From Chamaea fasciata (Eukaryota; Chordata; Aves; Passeriformes; Sylviidae): a DNA stretch of 64,000 nucleotides. A model generated the notes under the pieces. It had not been told where the DNA came from, searched no databases, and saw only the letters and a list, made by a program, of their open reading frames with translations. Location of the stretch: NCBI GenBank assembly GCA_029207755.1, contig JARCOQ010000237.1:1-64000 (forward strand), given 5' to 3'. This document shows, piece by piece, positions 34,383 to 44,192 of the stretch (positions are counted from its first letter, which is position 1; every line of letters starts with the position of its first letter). The position numbers were made by a program, and so were the translations under genes.

Positions 34383-36440
34383 GTCCCTGGGAGTGCCCTG
34401 GCTGTCCCCTAGGGGTCTCTGGGCGTGCCCTGGCTGTCCCGTCAGTGTCCCTGGGAATGCCCTGCCTGTCCCCTAGGTGTCCCTGGGGGTGCCCTTGGTG
34501 TCACTGGGGGTGCCCAGGGTGTTCCTTCGGTGTCCCTGGGGGTGCCCTCGCTGTCCCTGGGGTGCTCTGGATGTCCCCTTGGTGTCCCTGGAGGTGCCCT
34601 GGCTGTCCCTGGCGTGCCCTGGCTGTGCCCTAGGGGTCCCTGGGGGTGCCCTGGCTGTCACCTAGGTGTCCCTTGGGGTGCCCTGGGTGTCCCTGGGGGT
34701 GCCCTGCCTGTCCCCTAGGTGTCCCTGGGGGTGACCTGGCTATCTTTAGAGTGCCCTGTCTGTCCACTAGGTGTCCCTGGGTGTGCCCTTCCTGTCCCCT
34801 AGGTGTCGTTCGGGGTGCCCTGGGTGTCCCTGGGGGTGCCCTGCCTGTCCCCTTGGTGTCCCTGGGGGTGCCCTGGGTGTCCCTGGGGTGCCGTCGCTGT
34901 CCCCTAGGGGTCTCTGGGGGTGCCCTGGCTGTCCCGTCAGTGTCCCGGGGGGTGCCCTGCCTGTCCCCTAGGTGTCCCTGGGGGTTCCCTGGCTGTCCCC
35001 TATGTGTCCCTGGGGGTGCCCTGGGTGTCCCTGGAGTGCCCTGGCTGTCCCCTAAATGTCCCTGGGGGTGCCCTGGCTGTCCCCTAGGTGTCACTGAGGG
35101 TGTCCTGCCTTCCCCTAGGCGTCCCTGGGGGTGCCCTGGCTTTCCCCTCGGTGTCCCTGGGAGTGCCCTGCCTGTCCCCTAGATGTCCCTGGGGGTGCCC
35201 TGGGTGTCCCTGGTGGGGCGCTGGCTATCATCTAGGTGTCCCTGGGGGGGCCCTGGCTGTCCCTGGTGTGCCCTGGCTGTCCCCTTGGTGTCCCTGCGGG
35301 TTCCCCGGCTGTCCCCTAGGTGTCCCTGGGGGTGGCTAGGGTGTTTCTGGGGTTCCCTGGCTGTCCCCTAGGTGTCCCTGGGGGGGCCCTGGGTGTCCCT
35401 GGGGGTGCACAGAGTGTCAGTGGGGTTCCCTGGCTGTCCCGTACTTGTCCCTGGGGTTCCTTGGCTGTCCCCTAGGTTTCCCTGGGGGTGCCCTGAGTGT
35501 CCCTGGGCTGCCCTAGCTGTCCCCTAGGTGTCCCTGGGGGTGCCCTCGCTGTCCCTGGGGTGCCCTGGCTATCCCCTAGGTGTCCCTGGGCGTCCCCTTG
35601 GTGTCCTTGGGGGTGCCCAGGGTGTCCCTTAGGTGTCCCTCTGGGTGCCCTTGCTGTCCCCTTGGTGTCCCTGGGGGTGCCCTGGGTGTCCCTGGGGATA
35701 CCCTGGCTGTCCCCTAGGTGTCCCTGGGGGTTCCCTGCGTGTCTCCTAGGTGTCCTTGGGGGTGCCCTGGCTGTCCCCTAGGTGTCCCTGGGGGTGCCCT
35801 GCCTCTCCCCTAGGTGTCCCTAGGGGTGCCCTGGCTGTCCCCTAGGTGTCCCTGGGGGTGCCCTGGGTGTCCCTGGGGGTGCCCTGGCTGTCCCCTAGGT
35901 GTCCCTGGGGGTGCCCTGGGTGTCCCTGGGGGTGCCCTCGCTGTCCCTGGGGTGCCCTGGCTGTCCCCTTGGTGGCCCTGGGGGTGCCCTGGGTGTCCCT
36001 GGAGGTGCCCTGGAGGTCCCCTAGGTGTCCTTGGGGGTGCCCTGGCTGTCCCTGGGGTGCCCTGGCTGTCCCCAAGGTGTCCCTGGGGTGCACTGGGGGT
36101 GCCCTGCCTGTCCCCTAGGTGTCCCTGGGGGTGCCCTGGGTGTCCCTGGGGGTGCCCTGGCTGTCCCCTAGGTGTCCCTGGCGGTTCCCTACCTGTCCCC
36201 TAGGTGTCCCTGGGGGTTCCCTGGGTGTCCCTGGAGTGCCCTGGCTGTCACCTAAATGTCCCTGGGGGTGCCCTGGGTGTCCCTGGAGTGCCCTAGCTGT
36301 CCCCTAAATGTCCCTGGGGGTGCCCTGGCTGTCCCCTAGGTGTCCCTGGGGGTGTCCTGCCTTCCCCTTGGTGTCCCTGGGGGTGCCCTGGCTGTCCCCT
36401 ACGTGTCCCTGGGGTCCCCTGGCTGTTCCCTAGGTGGCCC
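34383..36440 (+). repeat. 2-kb array block, copy E2
   Basis: Partner of 30660-32620. Differences include TGTCCACTAG at about 34760, CCCGGGGGGTG near 34945 and a loss of roughly 130 bp of array near 35296 relative to E1, compensated elsewhere by gained units. Confidence 0.75.
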
Positions 36441-38163
36441 AGGGGGTGCCCTGGCTGTCCCTACGGTGCCCAGCCTGTCCCCTACGTGTCCCTGGGGGTG
36501 CCATTGCTGTCCCTAGGGTGCCCTGTCTGGCCCCTAGGGGTCTCTGGGGGTGCCCTGCCTGTCCCCTAGGTGTCCCTGGGGGTGCCCTCCCTGTCCCTCG
36601 GAGTGCCCTGGCTGTCCCCTAGGTGTCCCTGGGGGCGCCCAGGGTGTCCCTGGGGTGCCCTGGCTGTCCCCTACGTGTCCCTGGGGGTGCCCTGGGTGTC
36701 CCTGTGGGTGCCCTTGCTGTCCCCTAGGTGTCCCTGGGGGGTCCCTGCCTGTCCCCTAGGTGTCCCTGGGGATGCCCTGGCTGTCCTCTACGTGTCCCTG
36801 GGGGTGCCCTGGGTGTCCCTGGGGATGCCCTGGCTGTCCCCTAGGTGTCCCTGGGGGTGCGCTGGGTGTCCCTAGGGTGCCCTGGCTGTGCCCTTGGTGT
36901 CCCTGCGGGTGCTCTGGCTGTCCCTCGGGTGCCCTGGCTGTCCCCTAGGTGTCCCTGGGGGTGCCCTGGTGTCCCTCGGGGTGCCCTGGGTGTCCCCTAG
37001 GTGTCCCTGGGGGTGCCCTCGCTGTCCCCTAGGCGTCCCTGGGTGTCCCTGGGGTGCCCTGGGGGTGCCCTGCCTGTCCTCTAGGTGTCCCTGGGTAGAC
37101 CTGGCTGTCCCCTAGGTGTCCCTGGGGGTGCCCTTCCTGTCCCCTAGGTGTCCCTGGGGGTGCCCTGCCTGTCCCCTAGGTGTCGTTGGGGGTGCCCTGG
37201 GTGTCCCTGGGGGTGCCCTGCCTGTCCCCTAGGTGTCCCTGGGGGTGCCCTGGGTGTCCCTTGGGTGCCCTGGCTGTCCCCAAGGTGTCCCTGTGGGTGC
37301 CCCGAGTGTCCCTGGGAGTGCCCTGGCTGTCCCCTAGGGGTCTCTGGGGGTGCCCTGGCTGTCCCGTCAGTGTCCCTGGGGGTGCCCTGGCTGTCCCCTA
37401 GGTGTCCCTGGGGGTGCCCTGCCTGTCCCCTAGGTGTCCCTGGGGGTGCCCTGGGTGTCCCTGGGGGTGCCCTGGCTGTCCCCTAGGTGTCCCTGGGAGT
37501 GCCCTGGGTGTCCCTGGAGTGCCCTGGCTGTCCTCTAAATGTCCCTGGGGGTGCCCTGGCTGTCCCCTAGGTGTCCCTGGGGGTGTCCTGCCTTCCCCTA
37601 GGTGTCCCTGGGGGTGCCCTGGCTTTCCCCTCGGTGTCCCTGGGGGTGCCCTGCCTGTCCCCTTGGTGTCCCAGGGGGTGCCCTGGGTGTCCCTGGGGTG
37701 CCCTGGCTGTCCCCTAGGTGTCCCTGGGGTTGCCCTGGCTGTCCCCTTGGTGTCCCTGGGGTGCCCTGGCTGTCCCCTAGGTGTCCCTGGGGGTGCCCTG
37801 GCTGTCCTTGGGGTGCTCTGGCTGTCCCCTTGGTGTCCCTGGGGGTGCAATGGGTGTCCCTGGGGTGCCCTGGGGGTGGCTCTGGCTGTCCCCTTGGTGT
37901 CCCTGGGGGTGCAATGGGTGTCCCTGGGGTGCCCTGGGGGTGTCCTGCCTGTCCTCTAGGTGTCCCTGGGGGGGCCCTGGCTGTCCCCTAGGTGTCCCTG
38001 GGTGTGCCCTGCCTGTCCCCTAGGTGTCCCTGGGGGTGCCCTTGCTGTCCCCTAGGTGTCCCTGGGGGTGCCCAGGGTGTCCCTGGGGTTCCCTGGCTGT
38101 CCCCTAGGTGTCCCTGGGAGGGCCCTGGTGTCCCTGGGTTGCCCTGGCTGTCCCCTAGGTGTC

Positions 38164-38731
38164 CCTGCCTCGCTCGTATCCTCGACTCCGCCTCCGGCAC
38201 CATGGTGACTCCCCTCCCAGTCTGGACCAGTGTGGCCTCACCCCCTCCCCTGGGGCCATCCGACCCATCCCAGTATAGACCAGTAAGGCACCGAGTGGCC
38301 ACCATGGACCCCCACACGCCTGGCAGTTCATCCCAGTTCATCCCAGTCCACTCTTTGTCCATCCCAGGTTTCTCTGGTCACCCTCCCAGTGCTCTCAGTC
38401 CATCCCAGTCCCGCAGGTGTTGGTGCTTGGGGCTTGATGAGCTGGTGCCTGTCCGCAACGTGGAGCGGCTCAAACGGGACCTCAGGGTGAGGGGGGCGCG
38501 GATTTGGGGGGATCCTGGGGGTCCTGAGTTGTCGTGGAGGGGGTTTTTGGGTTGTGGGGTTCTGGAGGGAGTCCTGGGGGCTGCTTTGGGTGCTTTGGGG
38601 GGTATTCGGGAGGTTTGGGCGGCCCATTTGAGGCATCAAAGAACCAGAGGAGGGTTTTGATCGCTCCTGGAGGTGGAGGCGGCCGTGGGGGTGAGCTGGC
38701 TGTCCCAGGGGGTTCCTGGCTGTCCCTCGAT
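38164..38731 (+). repeat. Exon-bearing cassette, copy 6
   Basis: Starts CCTGCCTCGCTCG. Shares ACCAGTGTGG, CCTGGCAGTTCA, AACCAGAGG and GATCGCTCC with copy 7. Private changes are CCGGCACCATGG and GGTTCTGGAGGGAG. Kozak-type ATG at 38304; frame open to 38660. GATCGCTCC removes the AG before the putative micro-exon. Confidence 0.9.
38417..38486 (+). pseudogene. Exon-like segment, copy 6 (70 nt)
   Basis: CCCGCAG acceptor, GTGAGG donor and open frame LDELVPVRNVERLKRDLR, ending on a codon boundary at the donor. Identical in sequence to copies 2, 7, 9 and 10 as far as I can see. Could be spliced if the locus is transcribed, but 70 nt is not a multiple of three, so tandem inclusion would shift frame. 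Confidence 0.6.
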
Positions 38732-40898
38732 GTCCCTGGGGGTGCCCTAGGTGTCCCTAGGGTGCCCTGGCTGTCCCCTAGGTGTCCCTGGGGTGCCCTG
38801 GCTGTCCCCTAGGTGTCCCTGGGGTGCCCTGACTGTCCCTAGGTGTCCCTGGGGGTACCCTGGCTGTCCCTGGAGGTGCCCTGCCTGTCCCTTAGGTGTC
38901 CCTGGGGGTGCCCTGGCTGTCCCTCGGGTGCCCTGTCTGTGCCCTCGGTGTCTCTGGGGGTGCCCTGGGTGTCCCTAGGGTGCCATGGCTGTCCCTAGGG
39001 TGCCCTGGCTGTCCCCTCGGTGTCCCTGGGGGTGCCCTGGGTGTCCCTATGGTGCCCTGGCTGTACCCTACGTGTCCCTGGGGGTGCCCTGGCTGTCCCT
39101 AGGGTGCCCTGGCTGGGCCCTCAGTGTCTCTTGGGGTGCCCTACGTGTCCCTGGGCGTGCCCATGGTGTTCCTTGGGTTCCCTGGCTGTCCCCTAGGTGT
39201 CCCTGGGGGGGCCCTGGGTGTCCCCTAGGTGTCCCTGGGGGTGGCCTGCCTGTCCCCTAGGTGTCCCTGGGGGTGCCCTGGCTGTCCCTAGGGTGCCCTG
39301 GCTGTGCCCTCTGTGTCTCTGGGGGTGCCCTGGCTGTCTCTAGGGTGCCCTGGCTGTGCCCTCGGTGTCCCTGGGGTGCCCTGGCTGTCCCTGGAGTGCC
39401 CTGGCTGTCCCCTAGGTGTCCCTGGGGGGGCCCTGGCTGTCCCCTAGGTGTCCCTGGGGGTGCACTGCCTGTCCCCTAGGTGTCCCTGGGGGTGCCCTGG
39501 CTGTCCTCTAGGTGTCCCTGGGGGTGCCCTGGGTGTCCCTGGGGATGCCCTGACTGTTCCCTAGGTGTCCCTGGGGGTGCCCTGGGTGTCCCTGGGTGGG
39601 CCCTGGCTGTCCCCTAGGGGTCTCTGGGGGTGCGCTGCCTGTCCCCTAGGTGTCCCTGGGGGTGCCCTGGCTGTGCCCTCGGTTTCCCTGAGGGTGCCCT
39701 GGGTGTCCCTGGGGTGCCATGGCTGAAACCTAGGTGTCTCTGGGGGTGTCCTGCCTTCCCCTAGGTGTCCCTCAGGTGCCCTGGCTGTCCCCTAGGTGTC
39801 CCTGGGGGTGCCCTGGCTGTCCCGTCAGTGTCCCTGGGGGTGCCCTGCCTGTCACCTAGGTGTCGTTGGGGGGTGCCCTGGGTGTCCCTGGGGGGTGCCC
39901 TGCCTGTCCCCTAGGTGTCCCTGGGGGTGCCCTGGGTGTCCCTGGGGTGCCCTGGCTGTCCCCTTCGTGTCCCTGGGGGTGCCCTGGGTGTCCCTGGGGG
40001 TGCCCTGGCGGTCCCTAGGGTGCCCTGGCTGTCCCCTAGGTGTCCCTGGGGGTGCCCTGGATGTCCCTGAGGTGCCCTGGCTGTCTTCAAGGTGTCCCTG
40101 TGGGTGCCCAGAGTGTCCCTGGGAGTGCCCTGCCTGTCCCCTAGGTGTCCCTGGGGGTCCCCTTGGTGTCCCTGGGGATGCCCAGGGTGTCCCTCAGGTG
40201 TCCCTAGGGTGCCCTGGCTGTGCCCTAGGTGTCCCTGGGGTGCCCTGGCTGTCCCGTCAGTGTCCCTCGGGGTGCCCTGGCTGTCCCTCGGGGTGCCCTG
40301 GCTGTCCCCTAGGTGTCCCTGGGGGTGCCCAGGGTGTCCCTGGGGGTGCCCTTTCTGTCCCGTAGGTGTCCCTGGGGGTGCCCTCCCTGTCCCTCGGGGT
40401 GCCCTGGCTGTCCCCTAGGTGTCCCTGGGGGTGCCCTGGGTGTCCCCTTGGTGTCCCATGGGTGCCCTGGCTGTCCCCTAGGTGTCCCTGGGGGTGACCA
40501 GGCTGTCCTTGGGGTGCTCTGGCTGTCCCCTAGGTGTCCCTGGGGGTGCCCTGCCTGTCCCCTAGGTGTCCCTGGGGGTGCCCTGGCTGTCCCCTAGGTG
40601 TCCCTGAGTGTGCCCTGGGTGTCCCTGAGCGTGCACAGGGTGTCCCTGGGGTTCCCTGGCTGTCCCCTAGGTGTCCCTGGGGGGGCCCTGGCTGTCCCCT
40701 AGGTGTCCCTGGCGGTGCCCTGGGTGTCCCTGGGGGTGTCCTGGCTGTCCCCTAGGTGTCTCTGGGTGTGCCCTGGGTGTCCCGGGGGGGGCCCTGGCTG
40801 TCCCCTAGGTGTCCCGGGGGTTTCCCTGGCTGTCCCCTAGGTGTCCCTCGGGGTGCCCTGGGTGTCCCTTGGGGGGCCCTGGCTGTCCCCTAGGTGTC
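38732..40898. repeat. 32-bp minisatellite tract
   Basis: 2.2-kb array between cassettes 6 and 7. It contains unusual modules GGCTGAAACCTAGG (39720), GGGGGGTGCCC (39866 and 39893) and CCCGGGGGTTTCC (40811). No gene is seen. Confidence 0.92.
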
Positions 40899-41467
40899 CC
40901 TGCCTCGCTCGTATCCTCGACTCCGCCTCCGGCGCCATGGTGACTCCCCTCCCAGTCTGGACCAGTGTGGCCTCACCCCCTTCCCTGGGGCCATCCGACC
41001 CATCCCAGTATAGACCAGTAAGGCACCGAGTGGCCACCATGGACCCCCACACGCCTGGCAGTTCATCCCAGTTCATCCCAGTCCACTCTTTGTCCATCCC
41101 AGGTTTCTCTGGTCACCCTCCCAGTGCTCTCAGTCCATCCCAGTCCCGCAGGTGTTGGTGCTTGGGGCTTGATGAGCTGGTGCCTGTCCGCAACGTGGAG
41201 CGGCTCAAACGGGACCTCAGGGTGAGGGGGGCGCGGATTTGGGGGGATCCTGGGGGTCCTGAGTTGTCGTGGAGGGGGTTTTTGGGTTGTGGGGGGTCTG
41301 GGGGGAGTCCTGGGGGCTGCTTTGGGTGCTTTGGGGGGTATTCGGGAGGTTTGGGCGTCCCATTTGAGGCATCAAAAAACCAGAGGAGGGTTTTGATCGC
41401 TCCTGGAGGTGGAGGCGGCCGTGGGGGTGAGCTGGCTGTCCCAGGGGGTTCCTGGCTGTCCCTCGAT
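40899..41467 (+). repeat. Exon-bearing cassette, copy 7
   Basis: Sister of copy 6. Private changes are CCCCCTTCCCTGGGG, TTGGGCGTCCCATTT and CATCAAAAAACCAG. It carries GATCGCTCC. The Kozak-type ATG at 41039 opens the longest such frame, to 41632, but its second half is glycine/cysteine-rich translation of intron-like and array sequence. Confidence 0.9.
41152..41221 (+). pseudogene. Exon-like segment, copy 7 (70 nt)
   Basis: Splice-type borders and the LDELVPVRNVERLKRDLR frame are intact. Same sequence as copies 2, 6, 9 and 10. Function and parent gene unknown. Confidence 0.6.
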
Positions 41468-43623
41468 GTCCCTGGGGGTGCCCTGGGTGTCCCTGGGGTG
41501 CCCTGGGGGTACCCTGGCTGTCCCTGGAGGTGCCCTGCCTGTCCCTTAAGTGTCCCTGGGGGTGCCCTGGCTGTCCCTAGGGTGCCCTGGCGGTGCCCTC
41601 GGTGTCTCTGGGGGTGCCCTGGGTGTCCCTAGGGTGCCATGGCTGTCCCTAGGGTGCCCTGGCTGTCCCCTCGGTGTCCCTGGGGGTGCCCTGGGTGTCC
41701 CTATGGTGCCCTGGCTGTCCCCTACGTGTCCCTGGGGGTGCCCTGGCTGTCCCTAGGGTGCCCTGGCTGGGCCCTCAGTGTCTCTGGGGGTGCCCTAGGT
41801 GTCCCTGGGCGTGCCCATGGTGTTCCTGGGGTTCCCTGGCTGTCCCCTAGGTGTCCCTGGGGGGGCCCTGGGTGTCCCCTAGGTGTCCCTGGGGGTGCCC
41901 TGGCTGTCCCCTAGGTGTCCCTGGGGGTGCCCTGGCTGTCCCTAGGGTGCCCTGGCTCTGCCCTCTGTGTCTCTGGGGGTGCCCTGGCTGTCTCTAGGGT
42001 GCCCTGGCTGTGCCCTCGGTGTCCCTGGGGTGCCCTGGCTGTCCCTGGAGTGCCCTGGCTGTCCCCTAGGTGTCCCTGGGGGGGCCCTGGCTGTCCCCTA
42101 GGTGTCCCTGGGGGTGCCCTGCCTGTCCCCTAGGTGTCCCTGGGGGTGCCCTGGCTGTCCTCTAGGTGTCCCTGGGGGTGCCCTGGCTGTTCCCTAGGTG
42201 TCCCTGGGGGTGCCCTGGCTGTCCCTGGGGGGATCCTGGCTGTCCCCTAGGGGTCTCTGGGGGTGCGCTGCCTGTCCCCTAGGCGTCCCTGGGGGTGCCC
42301 TGGCTGTGCCCTCGGTGTCCCTGAGGGTGCCCTGGGTGTCCCTGGGGTGCCATGGCTGTACCCTAGGTGTCCCTGGGGGTGTCCTGCCTTCCCCTAGGTG
42401 TCCCTCGGGTGCCCAGGCTTTCCCCTAGGTGTCCCTGGGGGTGCCCTGCGTGTCCCTTGGGTGCCCTGGCTGTCCCCTAGGTGTCCCTGGGGGTGCCCTG
42501 GCTGTCCCGTCAGTGTCCCTGGGGGTGCCCTTCCTGTCCCCTAGGTGTCCCTGGGGGTGCCCTGGGTGTCCCTGGGGTGCCCTGGCTGTCCCACTCGTGT
42601 CCCTGGGGGTGCCCAGGGTGTCCCTGGGGGTGCCCTGGGTGTCCCTGGGGTGCCCTGGCTGTCCCCTAGGTGTCCCTGGGGGTGCCCTGGATGTCCCTGA
42701 GGTGCCCTGGCTGTCTTCAAGGTGTCCCTGTGGGTGCACAGAGTGTCTCTGGGAGTGCCCTGGCTGTCCCCTAGGGGTCTCTGGGGGTGCCCTGGCTGTC
42801 CCGTCAGTGTCCCTGGGGGTGCCCTGCCTGTCCACTAGGTGTCCCTGGGGGTGCCCGGCCTGTCCCCTAGGTGTCCCTGGGGGTGCCCTGGGTGTCCCTG
42901 GAGTGCCCTGGCTGTCCCCTAAATGTCCCTGGGGGTGCCCTGGCTGTCCCCTAGGTGTCCCTGGGGGTGTCCTGCCTTCCCCTAGGTGTCCCTGGGGGTG
43001 CCCTGGCTTTCCCCTCGGTGTCCCTGGGGGTGCCCTGCCTGTCCTCTAGGTGTCCTGGCTGTGACCTAGGTGTCCCTGGGGGTGCCCTGGCTGTCCCCTC
43101 GGTGTCCCTGGGGGTGCACTGGGTGTCTCTGGGGATGCCCTGGCTGTCCCCTAGGTGTCCCTGGGCGTGCGCTGGCTGACCCTGGGGGGGCCCTGGCTGT
43201 GCCCTAGGTGTCCCTGGCGTTGCCCTGGCTGTTCCTTGGGTGCCCTGGCTGTCCCCTAGGTGTCCCTGGGGGTGCCCTGGCTGTCTCTGGAGTGCCCTGG
43301 CTGTCCCCTAGGTGTCCCTGGGGGTGCCCTGCCTGTCCCCTAGGTGTCCCTGGGGGTGCCCTGGCTGTCCTCTAGGTGTCCCTGGGGGTGCCCTCAATGT
43401 CCCTGGGGATGCCCTTGCTGTTCCCTAGGTGTCCCTGGGTGTGCTCTGGGTGTCCCTTGGGGGGCCTTGGCTGTCCCCTAGGGGTCTCTGGGGGTGCCCT
43501 GCCTGTCCCCTAGGTGTCCCTGGGGGTGCCCTGGCTGTGCCTGGGGTGCCCTGGCTGTCCCCTAGGTGTCCCTGGGGGTGACCTGGGTGTCCCTGGGGAT
43601 GCCCTGGCTGTCCCCTAGGTGTC
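41468..43623. repeat. 32-bp minisatellite tract
   Basis: 2.2-kb array between cassettes 7 and 8. Its part 42198-43049 resembles 7258-8036 and 55564-56374, sharing GGCTGTACCCTAGG, TCTTCAAGGTGTCCCTGTGG and CCTAAATGTCC modules. This links the centre of the window to the A blocks. No gene is seen. Confidence 0.92.
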
Positions 43624-44192
43624 CTTGCCTGGCTCGTATCCTCGACTCCGCCTCCGGCGCCATGGTGACTCCCCTCCCAGTCTGGACCATTGTGGCCTCA
43701 CCCCCTCCCCTGGGGCCATCCGACCCATCCCAGTATAGACCAGTAAGGCACCGAGTGGCCACCATGGACCCCCACACGCCTGCCAGTTCATCCCAGTTCA
43801 TCCCAGTCCACTCTTTGTCCATCCCAGGTTTCTCTGGTCACCCTCCCAGTGCTCTCAGTCCATCCCAGTCCCGCAGGTGTTGGTGCTTGGGGCTTGATGA
43901 GCTGGTGCCTGTCCGCAACTGTGGAGCGGCTCAAACGGGACCTCAGGGTGAGGGGGGCGCGGATTTGGGGGGATCCTGGGGGTCCTGAGTTGTCGTGGAG
44001 GGGGTTTTTGGGTTGTGGGGTTCTGGGGGGAGTCCTGGGGGCTGCTTTGGGTGCTTTGGGGGGTATTCGGGAGGTTTGGGCGGCCCATTTGAGGCATCAA
44101 AGAACCTGAGGAGGGTTTTGATAGCTCCTGGAGGTGGAGGCGGCCGTGGGGGTGAGCTGGCTGTCCCAGGGGGTTCCTGGCTGTCCCTCGAT
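43624..44192 (+). repeat. Exon-bearing cassette, copy 8 (mosaic)
   Basis: The left part matches copies 1/9 (TTGCCTGGCTCG, GGCACCGAGTGG, CCTGCCAGTTCA). The exon-like segment has the T insertion of copies 3-5. The part just right of it has GTGGGGTTCTGG and GGGAGTCCTGG as in copies 6/7. The 3' end returns to AACCTGAGG and GATAGCTCC. This patchwork suggests gene conversion or unequal exchange between cassettes. Kozak-type ATG at 43764; frame stops at 43988. Confidence 0.9.
43877..43947 (+). pseudogene. Exon-like segment, copy 8 (71 nt, T insertion)
   Basis: Splice-type borders kept; AACTGTGG insertion as in copies 3-5, in an otherwise different cassette background. Frame broken after LDELVPVRN. 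Confidence 0.6.

Larger units (their letters stand above)
28257..38163. repeat. 32-bp minisatellite tract
   Basis: A 9.9-kb array between cassettes 5 and 6 with two related blocks (30660-32620 and 34383-36440). It carries recurring special modules: TTTCTGGGGTTCC, GTCAGTGGGGTTCC, GGGGCGCTGGCTATCATC and AGGTGGCCCAGGGGG. Open frames here on either strand are repeat translations. No gene or cassette fragment was found. Confidence 0.92.
38164..39480 (+). repeat. 1.3-kb duplicated block, copy F1 (cassette plus right flank)
   Basis: Cassette 6 and its downstream array match cassette 7 and its downstream array at 40899-42133. The offset falls from 2735 to 2654 because about 81 bp of array near 38740-38840 is absent from the second copy. 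Shared landmarks: CCATGGTGTTCC, GGGCCCTCAGTGTCTC. Confidence 0.82.
40899..42133 (+). repeat. 1.2-kb duplicated block, copy F2
   Basis: Partner of 38164-39480, shorter by about 81 bp of array immediately right of the cassette. Substitutions such as GGCGGTGCCCTCGG (41589) and GGCTCTGCCCTCTG (41952) distinguish it. Confidence 0.82.
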
